A stretch of DNA of 64,000 nt from assembly GCA_024349245.1 (NCBI GenBank), contig JALDNG010000040.1:186001-250000 (forward strand), in the 5' to 3' direction. The notes under the pieces were generated by a model that worked only from the letters and a program-made list of their open reading frames with translations, was not told the origin of the DNA and did no database searches. This stretch comes from Neodontobutis hainanensis (Eukaryota > Chordata > Actinopteri > Gobiiformes > Odontobutidae). How positions within the stretch are numbered: the stretch's first letter is position 1; each line of letters opens with the position of its first letter. The position numbers were made by a program, and so were the translations under genes. This document shows positions 45,541 to 57,274 of this stretch, piece after piece.

Positions 45541-45745
45541 TTTACATTTAGTCATTTAGCAGACGCTTTTATCCAAAGCTCCAAAGTGAGGAAAACAATG
45601 GAAGCAATTTTACAACACAAGGTAACAAAAAAGCATAAGTGCACCAAAAACTAGTCAGTTAGAACCCAGCACAAAGCTAAAGATAGGAGAGAAGTTTTTT
45701 CTATTTATTTTATTTTAAGTTGTCTCGCCCGAGAGCACGTGAGAG
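45541..45745 (+). repeat. dispersed teleost repeat (TTTAGCAGACGCTTTTATCC type)
   Basis: The start, TTTACATTTAGTCATTTAGC followed by AGACGCTTTTATCCAAAG, is a very widespread fish repeat; I do not recall a firm class for it. The right border is uncertain. Confidence 0.55.
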
Positions 45746-46429
45746 TAGACGCCGCTGCACCAACGGGACAATGACACGTCACTCAGCTCAAAAAGACAAG
45801 AATTACATACACTCACACAATTCTGTAGGCTTCTGCTGCTGAACTGCCTCTCCTGCTTCAATCCCATAACTCTGTGTGGAGTTAAATCCAAGAGGCAGGA
45901 GGGCTAATCACGCTGCAGTGTGAGCAAAACAACTGCGGCGTCTCATTAAATTGCAAAGGTTGAGCCATTCTTTACACCAAATGATGTTTTATACAAAGAT
46001 TTGGTCTCTGTAGACTCAAGTTGCATGAACAGACAGAGATTATACTGCCTCTGGAGGACAATCAGTGCAACTAATCATAAGCAAACCACCTCATATTAGA
46101 TGTTTGTGATATGTTCCAAGCGTGAGCGGGTTGAAAATTGATTAACATATTGTTGTTGTAAAACAGTTTCCAGCATGGCGAAGAGAGTGTGGATGTTGAT
46201 ATTGAGGAAGTTTCATTCTCATTTAAAAACAGAGGTATGGCAGCATGAAGAAATCCACTTTAGCTAAACCTCTAAAGAGGTTTTAGGTCTCAGCTAAAGT
46301 TAATAAGAAAAAAATAGTGCTGAGAGAAGAGGGCTTTATGTCAAAGACAGAGCAGTAAATCCACAAAAACAGTATAGAGATGTACATTTTGTGTTTTTGA
46401 TGAAAATACATTATGTATATACAGTATAT
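45746..46429. other. intergenic, nothing recognised
   Basis: No coding exon or repeat was recognised by eye. Confidence 0.45.
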
Positions 46430-46601
46430 GGGGGCGCAGTGGCTCAGTGGGTAGAGCGGTCGTCCTTTAACCTGGAAGGTCGGCGGTTTGATTCCCACTC
46501 TCCCCACAGTTCATACTGTTGTTGAACACTGGTGAATGGAACTTTAATGTGAGTCGCTTTGAATAAAAGCGTCAGAAAAATGAATAAATGTAAATGTAAA
46601 T
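46430..46601 (+). mobile_element. tRNA-derived SINE
   Basis: The head GTGGCTCAGTGGGTAGAGCG is A-box-like and GGTCGGCGGTTTGATTCCC is B-box-like. The body ends with GAGTCGCTTTGAATAAAAGC, a typical 3' segment of a percomorph tRNA SINE family, then short TAAATG repeats. It is not a functional tRNA gene: the sequence does not fold back to an acceptor stem after the B-box. Confidence 0.75.
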
Positions 46602-48025
46602 ATGCTCTATCCACCAGTCTTGTGCCCTACTTGTTGCTTCGTCGGGTTTAGATTTAGTAAAAATGTATGTATTTACACGCACTTTACTATCCAATTATTA
46701 ATCAAAAAATAATTATCATCAGATTGATTAAAGAAATAATTGTTATTTGCAGACCAAGATTTATTACAGAAGTCTATTATCAGTGGAATTCAGCAGAGTT
46801 CTGAAGTCATGTGACTAACGGCGACAGAAAAACAGCAGAACTATATAGCCCTATAGTGTACACAAGTGATTGAGGGGTTAGGGACTAGGGAGTGGATTTG
46901 GACACTGCCGTGGTACAAGGCGTAATATGAGGAAACATACGTTGTCTGCTAACGGGCCTTAGACAGACATTCAGTTTTATTACATGGACAAATACTTCAT
47001 GATCATTGGAGTGTTCAGCTTTAATGACTCTTTAAATCCAATTGGGCCGGAGTATATTTGCTCAAACAGATGTCTCTAAAATGTACAACTGTGCTGAATT
47101 TCCAAAATGGCCACTAACAGGTCCACTTCTAGTTCGGCTAATACTTCGACTTTGCCACAAGGTCGTTTATGATGCTCACATTTCTCGTCTAGACAGGAAA
47201 AGCAAAAAAGGTCAGTAAAAATGTTTTTAAATGAATTTGATCCCTGCTTAAGCCCCTTAGTTTATGGGATAGGCTCCAGTCACCCGCATCCCCTAACGTC
47301 ACCAAACGGAAGACTGTGTCTGAAAGATGAAGCAATAACCGAAGAAGCAATTTCACAAATGTATGGATGTGCATCTGTCTGCATACTCGGCAAAGAAAAT
47401 ATAATCATGTAAGAAGTTGGACTAATGCTGCATTTATGTGCTCCTCGTTTTCTCAGGAGTTCACTGCACAGACTGATACAAGTTAGGCTTACACTAGCTA
47501 TCTTTTTGAATAAAAAAAAATAGTTAGAAGTATGAATAAATGTATTTAAAGACATATAACAACTAAATTTTCCCTCAGGAATAAATAATGTTTAATTTAA
47601 TTATTTAATTTAGAAGTACGGATGTCTACTTTTAATCAGAATTTCAAAACCATGTTGATTTTTCAGATATTTTTATTTGTGACTTGTTTTGAAGGTTGAC
47701 TTTTATAGAGCACAATTGTTCGAGCTTAACTGGGCAAACATAGTATCTAACTCACAATAGAAAAGGAACATTGACTCTGAGGAAATATGCAGCCTCTACT
47801 CTAGCCTCTATGCAGTACTTGCACTGTCATCTGTGCACTCGGCTGCAGATAAAGACTTCAATAAAGGTAGAAAGACTAAAGGTAGGTGACAGACGACTGT
47901 GTGGGCTGAGAAACTGAATATGAAGCGCTGGCTCAGATGTATAGCTATTATCTCTTACCTTGCTACCTTGCTCAAGACAAGATGATATATAACCGTCAAC
48001 AAAGGAATAATACTGAGCCATATTA
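46602..48025. other. intergenic; V-SINE tail fragment at 47265-47330
   Basis: A segment reading GGGATAGGCTCCAGTCACC then GCATCCCCTAACG matches the LINE2-like tail of the V-SINE at 19970; no head was seen. Nothing else was recognised. Confidence 0.5.
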
Positions 48026-48029
48026 TAGT

Positions 48030-48812
48030 CAAGTCAGTTTTGGATAATGGGAAAAGAAGTAAAGCAAGGCTGTAAAGGTTATTTATTTATTTCATTTCTA
48101 TGTGTGACATACGCCACACATAGACAAGCAATGATGGCAATTTGATATAACTATCGTAGAGTTTGTAGTGAATGCTAATTCATATAATAACACTTGTGTT
48201 CAGAACTAAAACAGCCTTCATAAAACTAGGAAAGTTAAATATGGAAAAACACGTACTGCCTTTAAATTTACAAACATAATACAAAGTAATAAATATTTTT
48301 GAAATACCACAAAATCTAAATACAGTAAAAGTACATTGTCTCTTGATGAATGATGATGAATGATTTACATCTTGCTAAACTGCTACTTTTGATAAATTTA
48401 TAATACACAATAGGCATTACAATACATGAGTCCCATCCCAAAATGAAAAGGAAATAAATTACTACTATAACTAAACCCAGAATAAACTGTAACGTAACTA
48501 GGACCAGATGTTGGACTAAAATGAAGACTAACAATGGCTAACGCTTCATTAAACTAAAACGTATTTTGGACCAAACCAGACTAGGACTAAAGCATCAATC
48601 TTGACTAATCCTAGGACTAAACCAAGATTAAACTCAGGACTATGCAAGATGTATATGTTGGAATAAAATAATGGACTTAGAATACAGCAGCACTAACCAG
48701 GACTAAACACACTTTAAAGTCCAAAATCTTGGACCAGGACCAAGGACAAACAAACAAAATTAAACACAAATTCCCAAAAGTCACTCTTATTGTTCTTGAC
48801 TATAATTACTAA
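48030..48812 (-). other. 3' flank/UTR of left protease, shared with right copy
   Basis: The block beginning CAAGGCTGTAAAGG and carrying AATAAA on the minus strand (48082-48087) matches the block at about 56735-56810 downstream of the right protease. Both flanks then contain degenerate units of the type GGACTAAACCAAGACTAA (48430-48760 and 56900-57190). The duplication therefore includes the 3' flank, and its left border is near 48030. Confidence 0.65.
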
Positions 48813-51800
48813 CTACCCCAGCAACATAACTGCCAGAGTAAAAACAGAAAGTGAAAACAGCTGAATAAAGTGTGGAATCAGGGAGTCGCTGTCAGACACA
48901 GTTGTGGATGTTGTTATTTTAGTTGTTGCTGGTGTTGTAGGTGTGGTTGACGGTGAAGTTGTCCTTGTGGGTGTGGTTGTAGGTGAGGTTGTTGTTGTAG
49001 GTGTGGTTGAATGTATGTGTGGTTGTTGTTGTAGGTGTGGTTGAAGTTGTGTGTGTGGTTGTAGGTGTGGTTGTTGTTGTATGTGTGGTTGTAGGTGTGG
49101 TTGTTGTTGTATGTGTGGTTGTAGGTGTGGTTGTTGTTGTATGTGTGGTTGTTGGTGTGGTTGTCGTTGTAGGTGTGGTTGTTGGTGAGGTTGTTGTAGT
49201 ATGTGTGGATGGTGGTGTGGTTGTTGTTGTTGTTGTATGTGTGGTTGTTGTAGTTGTAGGTGTGGTTGTTGTTGTAGGTGTGGATGGTGGTGTGGTTGTT
49301 GTAGGTGTGGATGGTGGTGAGGTTGTTGTTGTAGGTGTGGTTGTTGTCGTAGCTGTGGATGTTGGTGAGGATGTTGTTGTAGTTGTAGGTGTGGTTGTTG
49401 TTGTAGGTGTGGATGGTGGTGTGGTTGTTCTTGTAGGTGTGGATGGTGGTGTGGTTGTTGTTGTTGTAGGTGTGGATGTTGGTGTGGTTGTTGTTGTTGT
49501 AGGTGTGGTTGTTGTTGTAGGTGTGGATGGTGGTGTGGTTGTTGTTGTAGGTGTGGATAATGGTGAGGTTGTTGTTGTAGATGGGGTTGTTGTTGTAGCT
49601 GTGGATGTTGGTATGGATGTTGTTGTAGTTGTAGGTGTGGTTGTTGTTGTATGTGTGGATGTTGGTGTGGTTGTTGTTGTGGATGTTGGTGAGGTTGTTG
49701 TTGTAGGTGTGGTTGTCGTTGTAGGTGTGGATGTTGGTGAGGCTGTCGATGTAGGTGTGGTTGTTGTCATAAATGTGGATGTTGGTGTGGTTGTTGTTGT
49801 GGATGTTGGTGAGGTTGTTGTTGTAGGTGTGGATGTTGGTGTGGTTGTTGTTGTAGGTGTGGTTGTTGGGGAGGTTGTGGTTGTTGTAGGTGTGGATGTT
49901 GAAGAGGTTGTCGTTGTAGGTGTGGTTGCCGTTGTAGCTATGGACGTTGGTGAGGATGTTGTTGTAGTTGTGGTTGTTGTTGTAGTTGTGGTTGTCGGGG
50001 AGGTTGTGGTTGTTGTTGTAGCTGTGGATGTTGAAGAGGTTGTCATTGTAGGTGTGGTTGTCGTTGTAGCTATGGATGTTGGTGAGGTTGTTGTTGTAGT
50101 TGTGGTTGTCGGGGAGGTTGTGGTTGTTGTTGTAGCTGTGGATGTTGAAGAGGTTGTCATTGTAGGTGTGGTTGTTGTTGTAGCTATGGATGTTGGTGAG
50201 GTTGTTGTTGTAGTTGTGGTTGTCGGGGAGGTTGTGGTTGTTGTTGTAGCTGTGGATGTTGAAGAGGTTGTCATTGTAGGTGTGGTTGTTGTTGTAGCTA
50301 TGGATGTTGGTGAGGTTGTTGTTATAGTTGTGGTTGTCGGGAGGTTGTGGTTGTTGTCGTAGGTGTGGATGTTGTTGTTGTCGTAGTTGTGGATGTTGGT
50401 GAGGTTGTTGTTGTAGTTGCGGTTGTTGGGAAGGTTGTGGTTGTTGTTGTAGCTATCGATGTTGGTGAGGTTGTTGTTGTAGGTGTGGTTGTTGTTGTAG
50501 CTATGGATGTTGGTGAGGTTGTTGTTGTACTTGCGGTTGTCGGTGAGGTTGTGGTTGTTGTTGTAGGTGCGGTTGTTGGGGAGGTTGTGGTTGATGTTGT
50601 AGGTGTGGATGTTGGTGTGGTTGTTGTCGTAGCTGTGGATGTTGATGAGGATGTTGTAGTTGCGGTTGTTGTAGGTGTGGATGTTGGTGAGGTTGTTGTT
50701 GTAGGTGTGGTTGTTGGTGAGGTTGTTGTTGTAGGTGGGGTTGTCATTGTAGCTATGGATGTTGGTGAGGTTGTTGTTGTAGTTGCGGTTGTCGGGAAGG
50801 TTGTGGTTGTTGTTAAAGGTGCGGTTGTCGGGGAGGTTGTGGTTGTTGTTGTAGGTGTGGATGTTGGTGAGGATGTTGTTGTAGTTGCGGTTGTTGTTGT
50901 TGGTGAGGTTGTTGTTGTAGGTGTGGTTGTCGTTGTAGCTATGGATGTTGGTGAGGTTTTGTTGTACTTGCGGTTGTCGGGGAGGTTGTGGTTGTTGTTG
51001 TAGGTGCGGTTGTAGGTGTGGTGGTTGTTAGTGTTGTAGTAGTTGTGGTTGGGGCTGTTGTTGACGCAGTGCAGATGAAACCCTGGTCACTGTCCTGTCC
51101 TGGCGAGGTGAACAAGACAAAGCCTGGTGAATTTTCACTGCCTACGATGCTCGTGATCCAGTCCTGGTACTCGGACACTCTGGTGTAGAACCCAGGCTGG
51201 TTTGGTCTTGCACAGCCTTCACCAGCACTCACTATTCCAGCCTGAACCCAAACTGAATTCAGCTTTACCACCAGTGGACCACCGGAGTCGCCCTGCGGAG
51301 AGACCCATGTTTACATGTCTCTTTTTTATTGGTGAGAATTTCTCTCGGTAGTATTACATCTCAATCAGCCTTGTATGGCATTTTTGTTTCACACTTTACA
51401 AAAAATAAAGTCAACCCAGTCCCTTTTTATAATGACATCTTTAATGCTAACATTTAAAAACATAAATTATACTCACTTGGCATGTGTCTTTTCCCCCTTG
51501 AAGGACGCCAGCACAAATGGTTGTGTCTGGGATGAGGGACTGATAGAGGCAACTGCATTGATTCTCTCCCACTATTGGTAAGCTCACTTCTTGAAGAATT
51601 TTAGAAATTGAAGTGTCATCTAAGATATGAAAAACATTGCAAAACTTTAAAAATTTCAAACTGTTTAGCAACCCTCCCTGAAGACCAAGACCACGCGTCA
51701 AAGATATCCATAAGACTTTTACTTACTTTCATTTAGTAAACCCCAGCCAGCAACCCAGGTGTTGACGCCAGAGTAAAAGGTACTGTTTTTTTCAGCCAGG

Positions 51801-53109
51801 CAGACCGGTTGTATGTAGGGGCTAAAACTCACAGGGTTTGACATCCTCAGAAGACAAATGTCATTTTCCAACTGTCCTGTTATGTTGTACAATGGATGGC
51901 ACTCCACATGATCAATCTTCCTGGACACTGCATTTGGACTGAGCTCTAAAAAGGTTTGGAGGCCCAAATAGATGTCTATCATGTTCGTCATCCTTGAAGA
52001 CAAAAATATAAATATTTGCAGTTTTTTGTTTAAAAACAGACACTTGGGTTTATGATTTAAAAATGGAAGTTGGTTATAGGCTACAACAGCCGGGTCAAAC
52101 TCAAATTGTTGGTTTTATCTGATCTTTGGCTTCTGCCATGGACACTCAGATGAAGAAGAATGCATTTGTTCTTGATTATGGTTATGGCAACTATTCTCTA
52201 TGATTTAACATTTGTGTTTAGGTGAAAAGTCATTAGTAGCCTCGTGAATCAGCAATGGCACATTTTTTAAAATAAAAAATACAATAACTTTAATAAAAAA
52301 CGTAATGCAGCAAATGCAGCTTTTATATTTATCATAGTTTAATCAACATGTTATTGTATTTTAATTTAAATTGTTGCACTTTTAAAGAACTTTAGAAAGA
52401 GAAGAATAATATATGAAACACAAAAGATGTCTCACCTTCCAAAAGCACAGTGAGCCGCTGTCATTATCCACTGTTGATTAATAAGGGATCCTCCACAAAT
52501 AATACTATTACCAGTGTTGTTAACAGTCATTAAAACCTGCCACGGCCAGCTTCCTGGAGATGCATTTTGGCCTCCAACAATTCTGGTATTTAATGTTGCC
52601 CTCCCACAGACTGATACAAAAGACAAAAAGGACAGATGTTATGCATTCAGCTGAACAGTATAAGGTACTTCTGGTCGAATAATAGCTGCATGGAATAACA
52701 GAAAAGAATGAGAGTAATATGTGTGTTTTTTGAAAGATCCAAATTTCTTAAAATGAGGCGCCATACATTTTTAAATAAATAAATAATATATGAATTGTAG
52801 GTGCTTACCCAACTGTGAGCGAGAACCTAAAAGAGAAATAATATTTTAGGTCAAATATATCTGTTCATTTCATTTCCTTCATAGCGATAATCCCAGTGTC
52901 TTTTAGAGCAGAGGTGTGACCGGTATAGTACTGACACAACCTGACTGACCTAATTTCCACTTCTTAACCTGGATTAAAAGTGCTGTCAAAGTTTTTACAA
53001 AGGCTCAACTATCACAACTACAACACAGCAAGCAAAAATTTGAAAGATTCTTACCTTTTGGTGAAAGAATAATCACAATTAATGCCATGAGATACTGCTG
53101 GTTAGCCAT
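48813..53109 (-). CDS. mucin-stalked trypsin-like serine protease, left copy (frameshifted)
   Basis: Secreted S1 protease. Exons: 53109-53055, 52826-52809, 52610-52436, 51992-51727, 51619-51477, and a last one from 51292. Residues 1-18 are a signal peptide (MANQQYLMALIVIILSPK). VCGRATLNTR is a short propeptide before IVGG (35-38). The triad is His78 (TAAHC), Asp127 (NDICLL) and Ser222 (GDSGGP), with Asp six residues before the Ser, so trypsin-like specificity. After the domain comes a Thr/Ser/Pro stalk. In the frame of the catalytic exon the stalk stops at 50939 (336 aa). Thr-rich reading then continues in other frames to a tail, SDSDSLIPHFIQLFSLSVFT and a TAG at 48813, that matches the GPI-like tail of the right copy. 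Frame changes lie near 50956, 50340 and 49015. Either this copy has lost its anchor or the assembly has errors in the repeats. Vertebrate relatives may be the testisin/prostasin/PRSS27 group. Confidence 0.8.
48913..51060 (-). repeat. Thr-rich coding minisatellite of the left protease
   Basis: About 2.1 kb of near-continuous repeats. The basic unit is 18 bases (ACA ACA ACC ACA CCT on the coding strand with variants). A higher-order unit of 114 bases (38 codons) starts with GTTGTCGGGG on the plus strand at 49991, 50105, 50219 and, one base short, 50333. The plus strand is almost free of C. Both strands are open over long distances for compositional reasons only. Confidence 0.9.
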
Positions 53110-53259
53110 TGTGGCAATCAATACAAAACTTGTATTTAATTATCCAAAAACCTCTTGTGGTGTGGCCGGTCCTAGCCCAACCCATAATGGGTTGGGTTCA
53201 CCCATTATCATTTCTGTAAAATAATTACTGGGTGGGTCTTTCTGAAGTCGTTCTTTTGT

Positions 53260-54431
53260 GTTATAATTATTTGCCGAATGAGATGAGTCCATCCTGCTGA
53301 TTTATACATTCTTAAGATTAACTATTGACAGTAAACTACTGCCAATAAATAAAGCTGGAAACCACATAGCAGATGTAAACAAAGCAAAATATCCAAGAGT
53401 ATCGCTGGAATCAATAAAGCTAAATAGGTTATAAGTTATTATGAATATGGTATTGTTCATTAGTTTTGACCTATTTAACTTATTGTATAGCGTGGGGCAA
53501 AAACTGAAAAAGTTCACTACAGACCCTGTTCATCCTCCAAAAACGTGCCGTTAGAAACAATAAAGGGTGGGATATTTTGATCACACATATAATTTCTTCA
53601 GTCCAAACTATTAAAACTTTTCGACTGTTTTTATACGGCACAATTCTTGTATAAAGCCAACATAAATGAACTACTGGGCAATATTCAAAAGCTCTTTGCA
53701 GAAAGAGACGATGGAAACCACCAGGAAAAGTTTGTGGGTTGGGGCTACAGCTCAAGATATGCCCAAATATTCAAAGATTTAAATCAAGAGATAAATAAAA
53801 AATGGTATTGTTGGATTAGAATGAGGGGAAATAGGATTGGTAAGTAGGTGGTTGGTGATGGCTGTGAGAATGGTCGTACGGTGGTATTGATGATGATGAT
53901 GATGATGATGATGAAGGTGATGTCGACAATGGTTGGTGATATTGGTATAGTGGGATGATGGGAGTGGTGATGTTTTCACTTTTTTTCTGTTTTGAGAATG
54001 CAGTCTATGCTTTTTTTCTTTCTTGTTGTGATACGTTGTTATTTTGGTTTGGATGGTTGGTCTATGCGTATGAAAGTGTTTTTATGGGGACCGAAAATAA
54101 TAAACCGGACTTGAATGGAAAGTATGCATTTTTTTAAATCATTAAATAGACATATCTAAGCTTACAAAAATTTTAATACACAATTATTTATGTTAACACC
54201 CAATTTAAATCTTTTGTTGCCATTCATATCCATTCCATTAACTATTTTCTCATCAAGTGTTTTTATCCTGAAGCCCTTCTCCTCCAAACTAAACTTAACC
54301 CAGGTTACATTCGTTTGTATGTTTGAACTCTGTAACACAAACCAGAAAAACAAGAAGTAGACAGATGCGCCTCATTAGTAATAAAATATTTACACGCCTA
54401 GATAGCTAATATCTTTCACCATTTTTTAGCC
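53260..54431. other. intergenic between protease copies; GAT microsatellite
   Basis: (GAT)n lies at 53890-53914. No exon was recognised. Confidence 0.5.
53890..53914. repeat. (GAT)n microsatellite
   Basis: Eight consecutive GAT units. Confidence 0.9.
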
Positions 54432-54437
54432 AGTAAG

Positions 54438-54827
54438 ATTTCAGGGAGGAGTCAGGTTCAGCTGGAGGACATTTACAGCCGACAGGTGCAGAGGAAGGCT
54501 GGTGCTATAGCGCAGTCCTAGGACCATCCCCTCAGTGGGGAATTTGAGCTGCTGCCCTCCGGGGGGCGCTACAGAGCTCTGGGCTGTAGGACTAAAAGAT
54601 TGAACATGTTGTTTTTACCGACAGCTGTGAGGCACTTAAATGGCACCTAGCAGTTTGTAATCATTTTTTGCAAATTTTTATCTTGGTTTTTAGTGATTTC
54701 CATTGTTGATCCTGCTCTTGAGTTGTTGATGTGTAATTCTATGTTGTATGTTTTTTAAGGAGCATGATGCTGTGAAATTAATTTCCCCAAGAGGGACAAT
54801 AAAGAAAACTATGAACTTTGAACTTTA
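54438..54827 (+). mobile_element. LINE 3' end (Rex1/L2/CR1 type)
   Basis: A plus-strand frame reads LPSGGRYRALGCRTKRLN then MLFLPTAVRHLNGT and a stop. This is the typical C-terminus of the second open frame of these LINEs (LPSGRRYR...CRTNRFKNSFFP). The 3' UTR follows and ends with AATTTCCCCAAGAGGGACAA, AATAAAG and a short ATGAACTTTG repeat. An in-frame stop upstream shows it is dead and 5'-truncated. Confidence 0.75.
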
Positions 54828-54861
54828 ATGCTCATTACGCTGCAAAGATGAGAAGATTTAG

Positions 54862-56315
54862 GCACAATCCAAATTCTAAAACTTACCCTACCACCAACTT
54901 AGCCCTACCCCTTGGCCCTCCAAATGAAGAGTTAAGGGGTTATTATTATGTTATAATAACTTAATAATAATTTCCTATTGTTTATAATTACTGGGTGCTC
55001 CTAGTTCTCTTCAGGTCATGTCAAATTTGTGCCATTCATGCTAAAGCAAGCAGGAACTAGACATAACTAGACGTAGGCATAACTAGTCACGGGACTTCTG
55101 CACCTGGAGCTTGTGCTGGAGAGCGTGTGTGAGATTAACATTGCTTTCATTGCAATGTTGATCTCATGTATTCTTTACTTTTGCAAGCAAACCTCATCCT
55201 GTATGTTTGTGCTTTTGCTTCATTCTTGCAAGAATTAAACCGGGCCATTCCTTTTTTAAATTATACTCTGTCTATGTGTTTCTCTGGACAATATAAAGAT
55301 AAAGAATTCTTATGATCTTGTCATCATCATACGGCATATGAACAGTTTATTGTGTGTGGTCTATTTTGACTTGAGTCTTGCTCAGAACAGTATCAGCTGC
55401 TGTTTCCTCAGTCGCTGTCACAGACACAAGACACTGAAGGATGTTTTTACAACTCTTCGCTTACATTATTTTAATTAATATCCACAAAAAAACAGGTAGC
55501 GGTGTTATGCATTAGCGTATATATATATATTTTTCTAAGTTCTGTAATTACAAGTGACCTGTCAATGTGAGGCTAACGTTAGCACATTATTACAAAACTT
55601 TCCTATTAGAAAACAGATCAGTGCATAAACGAGTTCAAGATTAAAGAAATGATATCATGCCATTTTTATTTCATTATAGTTAATGCATGTTTAGTGTTTG
55701 CTCCTGTTCTTGTGTGCAAGGCTCCTAGCGCCCATCTAGGAAAGATTAGAAACCTGTCAATATGCCTTAGGTCATTTGAAGCTAGGTCTTTTATGGTTAT
55801 TTGTGTTAGTTGAGGTTTTGCTGGAAACAGGGGTATCCCTCTCTGTCTCAGGATAGGGATGATATTGATGTAAACCAGATGTTGTTCACTAGGAGGTATT
55901 TAAGGTCTTGTCATTTTGTACTCACAGTCAGATTGTGCTTATCAGTGTCTGAACCCAGATCCAAAATAAACTTGAATGAACCATCTACCAGCCTTGCAAA
56001 ATGTTTGGATTCTCTCTGATTGACTACAAGAAACATAAAACAGGACTGTCATAATTTTTAAATCTTTTTGCCCAAATTGGTTACATTTTGCACTTTTCTC
56101 GCAGCCGCAGTGCCGGTGAACACACTGCATTATGGGAAACTATTTTACCCCTTCGTTTCCAGTGTGGTCTTCCAAAGTTTGGAGGGGTATACAGCCAATC
56201 CTCTTCATCCAAATGAGTATTGGGACACCACTTTGTTTCTTGTGAATGTGCAAAGCGAGGGCTAAGGGGTAAGGGCTAGGGGCAAATGGTAGAATTGGGA
56301 TTGGGCCTACAAACC
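54862..56315. mobile_element. 1.45-kb element with long imperfect inverted termini
   Basis: The left arm (54862-54922: GGCACAATCCAAATTCTA, then TTAGCCCTACCCCTTGGCCC) is inverted at the right arm (56256-56315: GAGGGCTAAGGGGTAAGGGC, then AGAATTGGGATTGGGCC). The arms are about 55-60 bp and imperfect. The CCAATCCCAATTCTACCC type of terminus is common among fish MITEs. No transposase was recognised between the arms. Confidence 0.55.
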
Positions 56316-56329
56316 TGGCCCAAACAAAG

Positions 56330-56640
56330 TTACAAACTCTAAAATCCACTGATGGAATAATCTGGTCATTCATTCCTGGGCTGCAGTAACCCCAGATTAG
56401 AGCACTGCCCCCACAGGGTTGTACAGTAGGCACTAGTCATCATGGTTGCATCACGTCACCCGCCTCTCTTCTTACCCACATTATACCCTTCACGCTGGAA
56501 CAGGTCTGGACCCATCAGACCACATGACCTTCTTCCACTGAAAATTGAAGCCTTTCTTTACAATTAGCATCACTGACAAATGGTTCTCTTAAGGCTACAC
56601 AACTGTTCAGTCCCAAACCCTTGTGTTGCCTTTGCATTCT
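56330..56640 (-). mobile_element. Tc1-like transposase fragment (decayed)
   Basis: On the minus strand a frame reads PTVQPCGGSALIWGYCSPG, the Tc1 block PTVQxxGGSxMIWGC. Just upstream in another frame are remnants of KKVMWSDxS around GGAAGAAGGTCATGTGGTCT. Frameshifts and stops separate the blocks, so it is a dead fragment. Confidence 0.65.
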
Positions 56641-56734
56641 ACGTTTGTAGAAATGCTCTTACTTTCACAATTAAACCGTGAGTCGAGAGTTCTACTGTTT
56701 TCAAAGAAGCCATATTAAGCATTGTTGTAGCTAT

Positions 56735-57274
56735 GTCAGTGTGGATAATGTGGAAAGAGGTGACACAAGGCTGTAAAGAGAAAAGTACATTTATTTTAGT
56801 GCTTTATTTAATAGACAAATGGCACACAATAAATTACAATAAATGATAGAAATTTTATATAAATATAGTGTTTTTTTTTTTTTTTTTTATCAAACAAGAC
56901 TATACCCAAGAACTACTATAACTAAACCCAAAAGGAACTGGAACTTATCCAGGACCAAATGTTGTACTAAACCAAGACTTACCCTTAACTGATTTTTTTA
57001 CACAGAGAACTAGAGACTTTAACTTAAGTCAACACCAAAAACTAAGTTGGACTAAACCCACTACTAATCCTACAACTAAATAGGACTAAGTGAGGTGTAT
57101 ATGTTAGACCAAACAATGGACAATGGATTAAAATGGCAGTAACCAGGACTAAACACACTCTAAAGCCTGACTAATCCCAAAATAAATCCTTAAGGATTTA
57201 ACGATACCAAAGCAGGATGAATTTAAATTAAGTGCTTTATCAGGAAGTACTCTGTGTGTGTGTATTTAGTAAAA
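56735..57274 (-). other. 3' UTR/flank of right protease
   Basis: Minus-strand AATAAA signals lie at 56803-56808 and 56790-56795, about 470-485 bases after the stop codon. The block matches the flank of the left copy. Degenerate GGACTAAAC-type units lie at 56900-57190. Confidence 0.55.

Noticed and set aside
46430..46510. tRNA gene
   Set aside because: A and B boxes are present but the rest does not form a tRNA, and the 3' part is a known SINE-type tail.
49001..51003. Long plus-strand Val/Gly-rich open frames opposite the Thr-rich stalk
   Set aside because: They are the reverse reading of a C-poor repeat that has no stop codons for compositional reasons; the sense strand is shown by the upstream protease exons.
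53779..53979. His-rich open frame
   Set aside because: Translation of the GAT microsatellite.
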